Below, one piece after another: positions 27,534-35,643 of a DNA stretch of 64,000 bases; position 1 is the first letter of the stretch, and the number at the start of each line of letters is the position of its first letter. The notes below the pieces were generated by a model. The model was not told the DNA's origin. It was given only the letters and a program-made list of their open reading frames with translations, and did not search any database. The position numbers and the translations under genes were made by a program. Source of the stretch: Pseudoalteromonas sp. N1230-9 (GTDB lineage: Bacteria; Pseudomonadota; Gammaproteobacteria; Enterobacterales; Alteromonadaceae); NCBI RefSeq assembly GCF_032716425.1, contig NZ_CP090419.1, forward strand, positions 917,001 to 981,000, read 5' to 3'.

Positions 27534-27926
27534 ATGTATGATTTAAATGATGGCTTTTCAGCTTATAAAAATACTTCAGTAGAAAGCCGTGCGGCTGGCG
27601 CTGATATTCATAAGTTAGTTTTAATGTTATTCGATGGGTTTTTAGATGAACTTGAGCGTGTAGCTGGTCATATACAGCAAAAGCGTTTTGATAAAAAAGC
27701 TCAGGGCATTGAAAAGATGATGCGTATTCTTGGCGGTTTAGATGCCTCTTTAGATACAGAAAAAGGCGGCGAAGTCGTTGTTAATATGCAGCAGCTTTAT
27801 GAGTACTGTGGTGGTGCTTTAATGACTGCAAGTCTTCAAAATGATTTATCTGCATTGTCATCTGTACGTGAAGTTATGCAAAACCTACAGCAGGGCTGGG
27901 CAGGATTAGGCTCTCAAGCTGCTTAA
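27534..27926 (+). CDS. fliS: FliS flagellin export chaperone (lateral)
   Basis: Flagellin-specific chaperone, 130 aa. Conserved features are the N-terminal AYKNTSVESRAAGADIHKLVLMLFDGFLDELERV helix region and KRFDKKAQGIEKMMRILGGLDASLDTEKGGEVVVNMQQLYEYC. Sits 11 bases after fliD. A terminator follows, ending a fliD-fliS unit. Confidence 0.94.
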   Translation: MYDLNDGFSAYKNTSVESRAAGADIHKLVLMLFDGFLDELERVAGHIQQKRFDKKAQGIEKMMRILGGLDASLDTEKGGEVVVNMQQLYEYCGGALMTASLQNDLSALSSVREVMQNLQQGWAGLGSQAA

Positions 27927-27966
27927 TCACACCTTATTTATAAGTAATGTTATTTGTTCTGAATCC

Positions 27967-27995
27967 AAAGCCAGCATTTTTAGCTGGCTTTTTTT
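27967..27995 (+). terminator. intrinsic terminator of fliD-fliS
   Basis: AAAGCCAGC (27967-27975) pairs with GCTGGCTTT (27983-27991) around 7 bases, with an extended T-run. Confidence 0.92.
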
Positions 27996-28055
27996 GTAAC
28001 TTAGCATTCTCAACAAACGCTTAAGTTCCTCTTTACTTCCTATCTTTCCGATAAG

Positions 28056-28072
28056 CGGAAATTAAACTTCCG
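28056..28072 (+). promoter_or_regulatory. palindrome CGGAA-N7-TTCCG upstream of a sigma-54 promoter
   Basis: CGGAA (28056-28060) and TTCCG (28068-28072) form an inverted repeat centred about 60 bases upstream of the -24 element at 28124. The location suits an enhancer site for a sigma-54 activator such as LafK, but this is inference from position and symmetry only. Confidence 0.35.
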
Positions 28073-28123
28073 TTCAGCATGTTGTAAATTAATTTTTTCT
28101 TTATATATCAATGTTTTGTGTTT

Positions 28124-28138
28124 TGGAATGCTTTTTGC
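28124..28138 (+). promoter_or_regulatory. sigma-54-type promoter upstream of the fliT-like/fliK/fliL/fliA operon
   Basis: TGGAATGCTTTTTGC matches the -24/-12 consensus TGGCACG-N4-TTGC at GG and TTGC with exact spacing. It lies 59 bases before the first gene of a run with no internal terminator to flhA. Confidence 0.65.
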
Positions 28139-28196
28139 TCGTTAAGCTGGTGTTAATGCAGCTCTGAATTGTTTACGGCTGCTCGCTTTAATTGAA

Positions 28197-28514
28197 ATGA
28201 TCATGATGAATAAACAGCAAACAGACCAGAAAATTCAAACCCTATTGCAAGCTATGGCGAAAGCGATAGAAGAGCAGCAGTGGCAACATATTCGTCATTT
28301 TGATCAGCAATTAATGCAGATCCTTAATGAGGCGAAGTTAGCACCTTGGTATCCAAGTTGGCAGTCTAGAGTGCGTGAGTTGAAAGGTGAATATTCACAC
28401 TTTCTAGCATTAATTAATGCGCAAAAAAACGAATTACAAACACGTATGCAGCAACATCAAAAAGATCGTGACGGCATTATTGCATACAAACAATTTACTG
28501 ATGGTGCGCGTTAA
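28197..28514 (+). CDS. FliT-like flagellar protein (lafD position)
   Basis: 105 aa, helical, rich in Gln and charged residues, no membrane segment. Similar in size and character to FliT-type export chaperones and occupying the place after fliS where lateral clusters have fliT/lafD. Start is uncertain among ATG codons at 28197, 28203 and 28206, none with a strong ribosome site. Its stop overlaps the fliK start by one base. Function as chaperone for the cap protein is inferred from place, not from a recognised motif. Confidence 0.65.
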   Translation: MIMMNKQQTDQKIQTLLQAMAKAIEEQQWQHIRHFDQQLMQILNEAKLAPWYPSWQSRVRELKGEYSHFLALINAQKNELQTRMQQHQKDRDGIIAYKQFTDGAR

Positions 28515-29929
28515 TGAAAGAATTAATCATACACCCACATGTTTCAGGGAATAGAGCCGGTGCTGAAAAGGTGCAAGCAAACTTTACTGACCCTGAAACA
28601 AGCCAATTCGATTTAACCGACCATGAAGAACACGCACAATCTACTAGTGAGCTTCGCTCTGAGCTTGAGCAAGTAGAGACAGAAAAGCCATTTGAGCTAC
28701 CGTCTCAATGGCGCTCAGGTGTATATACACAGTTTAAAGCTGAAAATGAGTCAAGCATGTTAGCGTCAGGTATATCTGCATTATCTGAAACATCGCTACA
28801 ACAAGGTGCTGAAGCAACAGAACAAGAACAAATCAATATGGACCAAGTTGATTCAGCCCTGCCTATTCAACCCGCTTCTCAGGGAGTTACAGAACCACAA
28901 GCTTTAGGCTCGCTTCCTGTGCAGAATAGCCTTACTTCAGCTATGCAGGCTGCTGCTGAAAATGAAGCTATATCAGAAAAAATACGTGTGAATGAGCAAA
29001 GTCCTACTACACAGGGTGAACTAGCCTCGAAAACCTTGCTTGATGGTTTATCTACTCAGTCGATAGCAAATGCTACAGAGCAAGAGCAGTTACAAGTAAC
29101 GAGTGCTTCGTACGCTAAAGAGTTACTACAGCCTAGCCCTAATGGTGCTCAAGCTATACCGGCAGCTAATCAATTATTAAACAATGAAACTGTTGAGTTA
29201 ACTAAAAAGCAAGCACCTTTATTTAATGCATCAAGTTTGAATACGGCTATTGTATCGCCGAGCAAAGAATACCCACTTAGCAGCCAGCAACCGCAAATGC
29301 CCCCTGTGGCTGAGTTGGAAACGTTGCGCTCAAGTGAAACTAAAGTAGGACCGGCTTTAACGCTGGAAACAAGCCCAACACAGCCCAGTAAGGTCAAGAC
29401 AGCGCTTGAGCAGCCCAATTTTGCGATGACAGAATTAAGTCGCTCATTTTCTTTTTCTTCTGCTGCCAGTTCAGAGCAAGCCACACAGATGCAGCAGTGG
29501 CGAACTGAGTCGTTATCGACAAATAGTAGTGAATGGGGCCAACGCTTACTGAATGTGCTGCATGACAAGGTGCAGTTGCAAATAGGCCAACAGGTTCAAC
29601 GCGCGCAAATCCGTCTTGATCCTCCCCAGTTAGGCAGTATTGACATAAGTATTAGTGTTGAGGGAGAAAAAACCACAGTACACATTGTTGCGAGTAATCC
29701 ACAAATACGTGAAGCCATGCAACAAACGCTTGAGCAACTTCGCCAATCACTCACTAATGCTGAGCAAAGTACTGTTGATGTTGATATTAGCGATAAACAT
29801 CAGCAGCACAAACAAACACACGAATTTACACAAGAGCAAGATATTGCAGCTAATCAGTTAAATGATTTGCCTACCTCCGTTGAGCCTAGGCAAGCGCAGC
29901 AACAAGATTGGTTGAATAGACTGATATAG
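28514..29929 (+). CDS. fliK: FliK hook-length control protein (lateral, LafE-type)
   Basis: Molecular ruler and export-specificity switch, 471 aa. The first ~340 residues are low-complexity (Gln, Ser, Glu, Thr-rich), as usual for the ruler part. The C-terminal Flg_hook domain is clear: LQIGQQVQRAQIRLDPPQLGSIDISISVEGEKTTVHIVASNPQIREAMQQTLEQLRQSL, about residues 350-410, followed by a Gln/His-rich tail. It should interact with FlhB encoded at 36423. Confidence 0.93.
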   Translation: MKELIIHPHVSGNRAGAEKVQANFTDPETSQFDLTDHEEHAQSTSELRSELEQVETEKPFELPSQWRSGVYTQFKAENESSMLASGISALSETSLQQGAEATEQEQINMDQVDSALPIQPASQGVTEPQALGSLPVQNSLTSAMQAAAENEAISEKIRVNEQSPTTQGELASKTLLDGLSTQSIANATEQEQLQVTSASYAKELLQPSPNGAQAIPAANQLLNNETVELTKKQAPLFNASSLNTAIVSPSKEYPLSSQQPQMPPVAELETLRSSETKVGPALTLETSPTQPSKVKTALEQPNFAMTELSRSFSFSSAASSEQATQMQQWRTESLSTNSSEWGQRLLNVLHDKVQLQIGQQVQRAQIRLDPPQLGSIDISISVEGEKTTVHIVASNPQIREAMQQTLEQLRQSLTNAEQSTVDVDISDKHQQHKQTHEFTQEQDIAANQLNDLPTSVEPRQAQQQDWLNRLI

Positions 29930-29945
29930 AAATGGGAGTGGAACT

Positions 29946-30383
29946 TTGAAAAAAATACAATTAGCAGTACTTGCTGTCGGATTATTAGCACTTGGTTTTT
30001 TTGGTGCAAGCTATTTTCAAGAATCAAAAGCAGAGCAAGCCCCGGTGGCCTCCGTTGATAAACCAGACGTTAAATATATGGCAATGGATCGCTTTATTAT
30101 CAGTGTTGCTGACGATGAATATGCTCGTTATTTAGTGCTCGATTTGAGCCTTGGTTTTGCACCCACCTTACAAAATGAAACAGATGCAGAAACCTTTATG
30201 CCAGTACTACGCAATGTGCTTGTAAAAAACTTTGCGAATATGGAGCACGCTACTGTGCGAAGCACATTTACCGATGTAGAGAAAGTTCAAACAGACCTAC
30301 TTAGTCAGTTTAATAAAGTGTTGGCTAATAAGTCATCGCTTGAATTGGCTGATGTATTAATAACCAATGTTTTCATTCAGTAG
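29946..30383 (+). CDS. fliL: FliL flagellar basal-body-associated protein (lateral, LafF-type)
   Basis: Inner-membrane protein that rings the stator units and supports torque under load, 145 aa. Probable TTG start with GGGAGTGG upstream. One N-terminal transmembrane segment (about residues 6-25), then a periplasmic domain with YARYLVLDLSLGF and the C-terminal ADVLITNVFIQ that typify FliL. Located next to fliA and motAB. Confidence 0.9.
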   Translation: MKKIQLAVLAVGLLALGFFGASYFQESKAEQAPVASVDKPDVKYMAMDRFIISVADDEYARYLVLDLSLGFAPTLQNETDAETFMPVLRNVLVKNFANMEHATVRSTFTDVEKVQTDLLSQFNKVLANKSSLELADVLITNVFIQ

Positions 30384-30392
30384 AGAACGCGT

Positions 30393-31115
30393 ATGTTAGT
30401 TGAACAACAATGGCCATCTTCGGATGAGCAGCAAGCAGGTTTAATGAGTACACATACCGAGGGTGAACTACTCGAACGGTATGCATACTTAGTGAAGCGT
30501 GCAGCTTCCCACATGCGAACGCAATTGGGTGTTGTTGTCGACATGGACGATATTCAGCAAATAGGTTTAGTGGCACTGCTTTCGTCAATTCGTCGTTATG
30601 GTCGAAATGTCGACGAACAATTTTCGGCATTTGCTTTTAAGCGTATTCGTGGCGCGATGCTAGATGAGTTTCGTCGAATAGATTGGCGAGGACGACAACT
30701 AAGACAACAGTCACATCAATTGCGTGATGCTTCGCGCAAGTTATTGAAGCAACTAGGTAGAGAGCCCAGTGATAGTGAGTTGTGCCAAGCATTGGATATT
30801 GATTTAGAGCAACTGTTGAAACTGCATTATGCAAGTCAAGCTGAAGCAATTGATAGCCTTGAAGCATTGCTCGGTCACGATGACTCGTTTACTGATGCAG
30901 GCAGCCAGTTATCACATACAGAAACAGCGTTAATGCTACAAAAAGCACTCGCCAGCCTACCAGAAAGAAACAAGTTGTTACTGCATCTTTACTACAGCCA
31001 TGAAATGAACATGAAAGAAATAGCCCTTGCCCTTGATTTAACCGAAGCACGGGTCTGCCAACTACATAAATTGGCAATAGAATCTTTAACAAGAAAACTT
31101 CAACAAAGTGAATAA
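30393..31115 (+). CDS. fliA: FliA sigma-28 factor (lateral, LafS-type)
   Basis: Flagellar sigma factor for late genes, 240 aa. Region 2 is at about residues 30-95 (LLERYAYLVKRAASHM, DMDDIQQIGLVALLSSIRRYG, FSAFAFKRIRGAMLDEFRRIDW), region 3 at 110-150 (REPSDSELCQAL) and region 4 at 185-235 (ALASLPERNKLLLHLYYSHEMNMKEIALALDLTEARVCQLHKLAIESL). Partner of FlgM at 13835. It lies inside a run that appears to start at the sigma-54 promoter at 28124, so sigma-54/LafK should control it. Confidence 0.95.
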   Translation: MLVEQQWPSSDEQQAGLMSTHTEGELLERYAYLVKRAASHMRTQLGVVVDMDDIQQIGLVALLSSIRRYGRNVDEQFSAFAFKRIRGAMLDEFRRIDWRGRQLRQQSHQLRDASRKLLKQLGREPSDSELCQALDIDLEQLLKLHYASQAEAIDSLEALLGHDDSFTDAGSQLSHTETALMLQKALASLPERNKLLLHLYYSHEMNMKEIALALDLTEARVCQLHKLAIESLTRKLQQSE

Positions 31116-31133
31116 CCAACCGGGAAAACAATT

Positions 31134-31997
31134 ATGCAAAGAATATTAGGTTTAGTCGTTGTGCTGGCCGCCGTACTAGGTGGCTTTGCTATTGCTGGTG
31201 GTAACTTAGCGAGTATGTGGCAGCCTGCAGAGTTTGTAATCATTTTTGGTGCGGGCTTGGGGGCGCTTATTGTTGGTAATTCACGCCATGTTTTAACTGA
31301 AATGTTAAGTCAGTTGAAATATCAATTCTTTGACAATAAAAATCAAAATAACAAAGACTTGTATCATGACTTGCTCATGGTGGTATACACCTTACTTGAA
31401 CTGGCTCGCCTAAAAGGAATTAAAGAGTTAGATGACCATGTAGAAAACCCTGATACCAGCTCAATTTTTTTAGCCTACCCACAGGTAACAGCCTTCCCTG
31501 AGTTAGTAACATTTATTTGTGACAACCTTCGTCTATACAGTATGGGGAAAATTAGCCCACATGATTTTGATGCTATGTTAGAGCAAGAGATCTTTTCAAT
31601 TGAAGAGCAAAAAATGAAGCCGTCAAATGCATTAGGCGATATTGCCGAAGCAATGCCTGGCTTCGGTATTCTAGCAGCGGTAGGTGGCATTATTATCACG
31701 ATGCAGCACTTAGATGGCCCTTTGAGCGAAATAGGCTATCACGTTGCAGCAGCACTGGTGGGAACTTTTGTTGGTATTTTTGGTTGCTATTGCCTGTTGG
31801 CACCTTTGTCATCGGCTATGCAGCAGTATGTAAAGAAACAAATGACTATGCTTGAGTGTGTTCGAGCTATGTTAGTAGCCCACGCAAAAGGCCATGTAGC
31901 TATTGTGGCGACTGACTCTGGTCGAAAACTGATAACACAAGAAAGTAAACCTTCTTTTACCACGATGGAACAGTGGATCAATAACCGAGCAGCTTAA
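31134..31997 (+). CDS. motA: MotA stator protein (lateral, LafT-type)
   Basis: Stator channel subunit, 287 aa, with four membrane segments: two at the N-terminus (about 4-24 and 32-50) and two near 165-215 (PGFGILAAVGGIIITM and AAALVGTFVGIFGCYCLLAPL). The cytoplasmic loop between holds the torque-generating charged surface. The sequence follows the proton-type MotA more than the sodium-type PomA, consistent with proton-driven lateral motors in Vibrio; ion use is inference. Adjacent to motB with no gap. Confidence 0.94.
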   Translation: MQRILGLVVVLAAVLGGFAIAGGNLASMWQPAEFVIIFGAGLGALIVGNSRHVLTEMLSQLKYQFFDNKNQNNKDLYHDLLMVVYTLLELARLKGIKELDDHVENPDTSSIFLAYPQVTAFPELVTFICDNLRLYSMGKISPHDFDAMLEQEIFSIEEQKMKPSNALGDIAEAMPGFGILAAVGGIIITMQHLDGPLSEIGYHVAAALVGTFVGIFGCYCLLAPLSSAMQQYVKKQMTMLECVRAMLVAHAKGHVAIVATDSGRKLITQESKPSFTTMEQWINNRAA

Positions 31998-32990
31998 ATG
32001 AATAATTCTAACCCAGTAATTATTAAACGTGGTCGCCGCTCAGCAAAGAGTGGAAAACACAGTGGTGCTTGGAAAGTAGCCTTTGCTGATTTCACATTAG
32101 CGATGATGGCGTTCTTCATGGTGCTATGGATCATGGCTATTACCAATGAGCAAGAGCGAAAAGATATTGCTCATTATATGCGTACACATTCAATCTTTGA
32201 TGGTAGTCCCGCATTATTTGAACCAGGCAATAGCCCTTTTCCTGTCGACTTAGGGGGATCTCCTTCTGTTGTTGACCATAAAGCATCAAATCGCTTGCCA
32301 CCTGATAATCCTCGCCCAGGCATGAGTGAATATTTAAAAGTACCTAAAGGCGATCATGCGCCTTTAGCGGGTAAAGGCGATAAGCTTAATTCAGTGATAG
32401 ACAGTGAATTTGCAGCATCGAGTGAGCTGAGTTTATTGCTAAGTAGTTTTCAAGATTTAGCCAAAGAAGAGCTATTACAGAACAATCTGCACGTTGAAAA
32501 AGTCAGTTCTGGGCTCAGAGTGATTATTCAAGATGATAAAAATCATCAAATGTTTGCGCGTTCAGAGCAAACGATGTCGCCATTTTTTGAAGATTTATTT
32601 TTACACTTAGGTGGCCTGTTCAGAAGTATTGAAAACAAAATCATTATTTCGGGTCACAGTGATGCCAGTGCATTCAAAGGAACTCAGTCGAATAACTGGG
32701 ACTTATCAGGTGCACGTGCATTTCAAGCAAGAAAAATCATGGCCGCAGGTGGGATGCCAACAAACCAAGTTATGCAAGTTAATGCTTTTTCTTCTAATAG
32801 ACCGATTAATCAAAAAGATAGATTTGCGAGTGAAAATAGACGTGTCGAAATCCTGATTCTGACCAAAAAGGCAGAATCAGAGTTAGAGGCGTTATTCGCT
32901 GAGGATAACATCAATAACCCTGTTAAAAAGGCCGCCAGTGCTGCAACAGCAAATCAGCCCGTATTACGCTCTCAGGAGTTATATGAATAA
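31998..32990 (+). CDS. motB: MotB stator protein (lateral, LafU-type)
   Basis: Peptidoglycan-anchored stator subunit, 330 aa. The single transmembrane helix (about 27-50) starts with WKVAFADFTLAMMAFFMVLW; Asp31 is the ion-carrying aspartate. The plug/linker region follows, then the OmpA-like peptidoglycan-binding domain (IIISGHSDASAFKG..., NWDLSGARAFQARKIMAAGG, FASENRRVEILI). It ends over the start of the PilZ gene by 8 bases. Confidence 0.95.
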   Translation: MNNSNPVIIKRGRRSAKSGKHSGAWKVAFADFTLAMMAFFMVLWIMAITNEQERKDIAHYMRTHSIFDGSPALFEPGNSPFPVDLGGSPSVVDHKASNRLPPDNPRPGMSEYLKVPKGDHAPLAGKGDKLNSVIDSEFAASSELSLLLSSFQDLAKEELLQNNLHVEKVSSGLRVIIQDDKNHQMFARSEQTMSPFFEDLFLHLGGLFRSIENKIIISGHSDASAFKGTQSNNWDLSGARAFQARKIMAAGGMPTNQVMQVNAFSSNRPINQKDRFASENRRVEILILTKKAESELEALFAEDNINNPVKKAASAATANQPVLRSQELYE

Positions 32991-33372
32991 GTCAGAAGAG
33001 TCGAAACGAACTCACCCTCGCTGGCCTCTTTGTGAGCAAGATACTCAACTTCCTGCGGCAATGCAGCAAGGTGGCATTGCCGTGAAGCTGCATCATTCAT
33101 GGTTGTTTAACTACTTTATATGCCGTGCTGTGGTTAAAGATATTAGCGTAGGTGGGGCTGGAATGTTGGTGCCTAATGAGCATAAGTTACCGGGCAAGGT
33201 CCGTGTAGCATTTAATGATAGTAATACTTTTATTGGCACAATTCGTTATACGCACCCCGTTACAGAGAAATTGAACTTTGTTGGTATTGAATGGCAAAAG
33301 AAAGATGAATTAAGGCGTATAGAGTTAGTTGCTGAGTTACAAAAGCAGGCTAATTACACAACGACTTTATAG
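32983..33372 (+). CDS. PilZ domain protein inside the lateral flagellar operon
   Basis: 129 aa from the ATG at 32983, which has AGGAGTT upstream; a longer frame upstream overlaps motB and is not used. It carries a c-di-GMP-binding signature: RTHPR (RxxxR, residues ~9-13) and DISVGGAG (DxSxxG) about 50 residues later. It lies between the stator genes and fliM, overlapping motB, and so is likely made in fixed ratio with them. By analogy with YcgR/MotI-type proteins it may act on the stator or switch when c-di-GMP is high; that role is inference. It lacks the N-terminal YcgR domain. Confidence 0.82.
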   Translation: MNKSEESKRTHPRWPLCEQDTQLPAAMQQGGIAVKLHHSWLFNYFICRAVVKDISVGGAGMLVPNEHKLPGKVRVAFNDSNTFIGTIRYTHPVTEKLNFVGIEWQKKDELRRIELVAELQKQANYTTTL

Positions 33373-33399
33373 CCACACTTTTGGATATTGGAAAATTTT

Positions 33400-34284
33400 A
33401 TGAAGCAATTTGTTAAGCCAAAAATAAAGCTCTTCAAGGCTGAACAAGGTAAAGAGTTTAGGCCGTATGCGATCACGCAGCAACAACGTCAATACGAAAT
33501 TGCCCATCAGCGAGCGGGTGAGTTTAGTTTGCATAAAGCCATCGAATTTGAGTTAGGACAGCTATTTAATGATAGTCAGTTTGCCGTTGATATTAACTTA
33601 TGTTCACACAGCACCTTGCAAAGCTGGCTGGCTGAAGCGAAACGCGTTTTCTTTAAAAGTGCTGTTTTTGAGCCAATAGACGCTGATGCTTATATCGCAT
33701 TGGATTACACAAGTGCTCACAGAATGGCTGATTTATGCCTCGGTGGTGATTTAAGCCAAGCTAATAAGGCTGTAGCAGAAGAGCCGCCAGCAGAATTAAC
33801 GCGCACAGAAAGCCGCATTTGTGCACGGTTATTACAAAAACAAGTTCAAGGTATTCAAGAGCTTATTTTTAAAGAGCGGGCATGCTTACTCGCTGAACCA
33901 TGTAGCACTAACAACTTACCGAGCGCGGTCAATTACCTTGCATTTAAAGTACGGTTGATTCTTGATAACGATGTGATCAGCTGGTTCATTTGGTTACCAG
34001 TGGCTTTCTTTAGTAAACCGCAGAATGAGCATGACGAACAACAAACACACTTATTAAGTATGGAAAAAAGCAGCCAATTTTTAGTGAAAGGACATGTTGA
34101 AATGGCGCGCAAAAAAGTCACGTTAAGGCAGCTAAAAGCGGCATTAAATGGTGAGGTATTGCCTATTCAACTTAGTGAGCCTGCTTCTTTCAAGTTAGGT
34201 AATAAAACCTTCTTTACAGGTCAAATTGTACAACAAGATGCCAGTTTGACTTTCCAAATTACAGATAACACAAATAAAGAGTAA
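33400..34284 (+). CDS. fliM: FliM motor switch protein (lateral), lacking the CheY-binding peptide
   Basis: Middle C-ring component, 294 aa from the ATG at 33400 (a TTG four codons upstream is possible). The N-terminus is MKQFVKPKIKLFKAEQGK, with no LSQxEIDALL-type peptide that binds CheY-P in chemotactic FliM proteins. The middle CheC-like domain is recognisable but divergent, and the GGxG centre is weak (LCLGGDLSQ). The C-terminal SpoA domain (VEMARKKVTLRQLKAALNGEVLPIQLSEPASFKLGNKTFFTGQIVQQDASLTFQI) matches FliM/FliN. Adjacent to fliN. Confidence 0.88.
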   Translation: MKQFVKPKIKLFKAEQGKEFRPYAITQQQRQYEIAHQRAGEFSLHKAIEFELGQLFNDSQFAVDINLCSHSTLQSWLAEAKRVFFKSAVFEPIDADAYIALDYTSAHRMADLCLGGDLSQANKAVAEEPPAELTRTESRICARLLQKQVQGIQELIFKERACLLAEPCSTNNLPSAVNYLAFKVRLILDNDVISWFIWLPVAFFSKPQNEHDEQQTHLLSMEKSSQFLVKGHVEMARKKVTLRQLKAALNGEVLPIQLSEPASFKLGNKTFFTGQIVQQDASLTFQITDNTNKE

Positions 34285-34291
34285 ATGAATT

Positions 34292-34621
34292 ATGACTGAC
34301 AACCTTGATGATGCATTAGCAGGTTTAGATCTTGATGGCTTAGACGACTTAAGCGCTGAGCCAAGCAATGAGAATGATATGTCTGTATTTGCTGATGTGC
34401 CGTTAACTATTACGCTAGAAGTCGCGAGCACAGAATTAACGTTAGGTGAGTTATCACAAGCCAAACACGGCGATGTTTTACGCTTAGACAAAGCCGCAGG
34501 TGAGCCGATGGATGTGAAAGTGAACGGTGTATATTTTGCGAAAGCTGAAGTTGTACTGGTTGATGGCCAATATGGCATTAAGTTTATCAGCCAAGATGAG
34601 CAAGAAAAGGCGGATAGTTAA
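34292..34621 (+). CDS. fliN: FliN motor switch protein (lateral)
   Basis: C-ring component, 109 aa. After an acidic N-terminus (DNLDDALAGLDLDGLDDLSAEP), the SpoA domain follows: VPLTITLEVASTELTLGELSQAKHGDVLRLDKAAGEPMDVKVNGVYFAKAEVVLVDGQYGIKFI. Sits between fliM and fliP in the usual order. Confidence 0.95.
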   Translation: MTDNLDDALAGLDLDGLDDLSAEPSNENDMSVFADVPLTITLEVASTELTLGELSQAKHGDVLRLDKAAGEPMDVKVNGVYFAKAEVVLVDGQYGIKFISQDEQEKADS

Positions 34622-34624
34622 GTA

Positions 34625-35377
34625 ATGAATTTACGCAGTGCATTCAACGTCGGGTTTGGTTTACTTATCCTTCTTTTACCAACTTGGTTAAACGCGCAAG
34701 AATTAACATTGTTCTCGTTGCAAGACACAGAGCAAGGGCAAGACTATAACGTCAAGCTGCAAATTTTGTTAATGATGACAGTGTTGAGTTTAATACCAGC
34801 GTTGTTAATGGTACTGACCTCATTTACTCGGATCATTGTTGTGCTCGCGATTTTGCGCCAAGCAATGGGTCTACAGCAAAGCCCTCCAAATCGTGTCTTA
34901 ATTGGTATTGCATTGATGCTTACCATGCTTATTATGCGTCCGGTTTGGCAAGATATATATCAAAATGCGTATAAGCCTTTTCAGGCAGAAGAGATGGGAT
35001 TAGAGCAAGCACTTGCTCGAGCTGAACAGCCTCTACGTGCATTTATGCTTAAGCAAACACGTGAAAGCGAGCTACATCAAGTGCTTTTAATTGCTAATGA
35101 GCCCACCAACTTAAAAGCGGATGAAATTCCATTTGAAGTGCTTATGCCTGCTTTTGTGCTTAGTGAGCTGACAACCGCTTTTCAAATCGGTTTTATGCTA
35201 TTTATTCCCTTCTTGATTATTGATTTAGTGGTTGCCAGCGTATTGATGTCGATGGGTATGATGATGCTATCCCCTTTGATTATCAGCTTACCATTTAAGC
35301 TGATGGTGTTCGTACTCGCTGATGGTTGGTCAATGGTGGCAGGAACGCTGGCTGCGACATTCGGAGGGCCAATATGA
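34625..35377 (+). CDS. fliP: FliP flagellar export gate protein
   Basis: Core of the export gate (FliP5-FliQ4-FliR1), 250 aa, with a cleavable signal peptide (ends NAQEL). Conserved motifs: LLMMTVLSLIPALLMVLTSFTRIIVVLAILRQAMGLQQSPPNRVLIG and the C-terminal AFVLSELTTAFQIGFMLFIPFLIIDLVVASVLMSMGMMMLSP. ATGA overlap with fliQ. Confidence 0.97.
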   Translation: MNLRSAFNVGFGLLILLLPTWLNAQELTLFSLQDTEQGQDYNVKLQILLMMTVLSLIPALLMVLTSFTRIIVVLAILRQAMGLQQSPPNRVLIGIALMLTMLIMRPVWQDIYQNAYKPFQAEEMGLEQALARAEQPLRAFMLKQTRESELHQVLLIANEPTNLKADEIPFEVLMPAFVLSELTTAFQIGFMLFIPFLIIDLVVASVLMSMGMMMLSPLIISLPFKLMVFVLADGWSMVAGTLAATFGGPI

Positions 35378-35643
35378 GTCCTGAGATGGCCACGCAACTG
35401 ATTGCCGATGCAGTCTATACCATTATAGAGATGATTTTGGTACTGATAGTACCAGGGCTTATCTTGGGTATTGTGGTGGCAGTTATACAAGGCGCCACCT
35501 CTATTCAAGAGCAAACGTTAACCTTTCTACCTCGTATGTTGCTAACACTGTTAATGGTGGTGTTTGCAGGGCATTGGTTAGTACGCACCTTATTGACGTG
35601 GTTTGAAGATCTTAAGTTTATGATCCCAGGGGTTTTTGGTTGA
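35374..35643 (+). CDS. fliQ: FliQ flagellar export gate protein
   Basis: Small gate subunit, 89 aa with two membrane segments. The start is the ATG overlapping the fliP stop (ATGA); a longer frame upstream lies within fliP. Conserved LILGIVVAVIQGATSIQEQTLTFLPRM is the FliQ signature. Its stop overlaps the fliR start. Confidence 0.95.
   Translation: MSPEMATQLIADAVYTIIEMILVLIVPGLILGIVVAVIQGATSIQEQTLTFLPRMLLTLLMVVFAGHWLVRTLLTWFEDLKFMIPGVFG

Noticed and set aside
28047-28054. TCCGATAA, an exact sigma-28 -10 core, upstream of the fliT-like gene
   Set aside because: No TAAA -35 at the required 15-base spacing; the sigma-54 match at 28124 is better placed.
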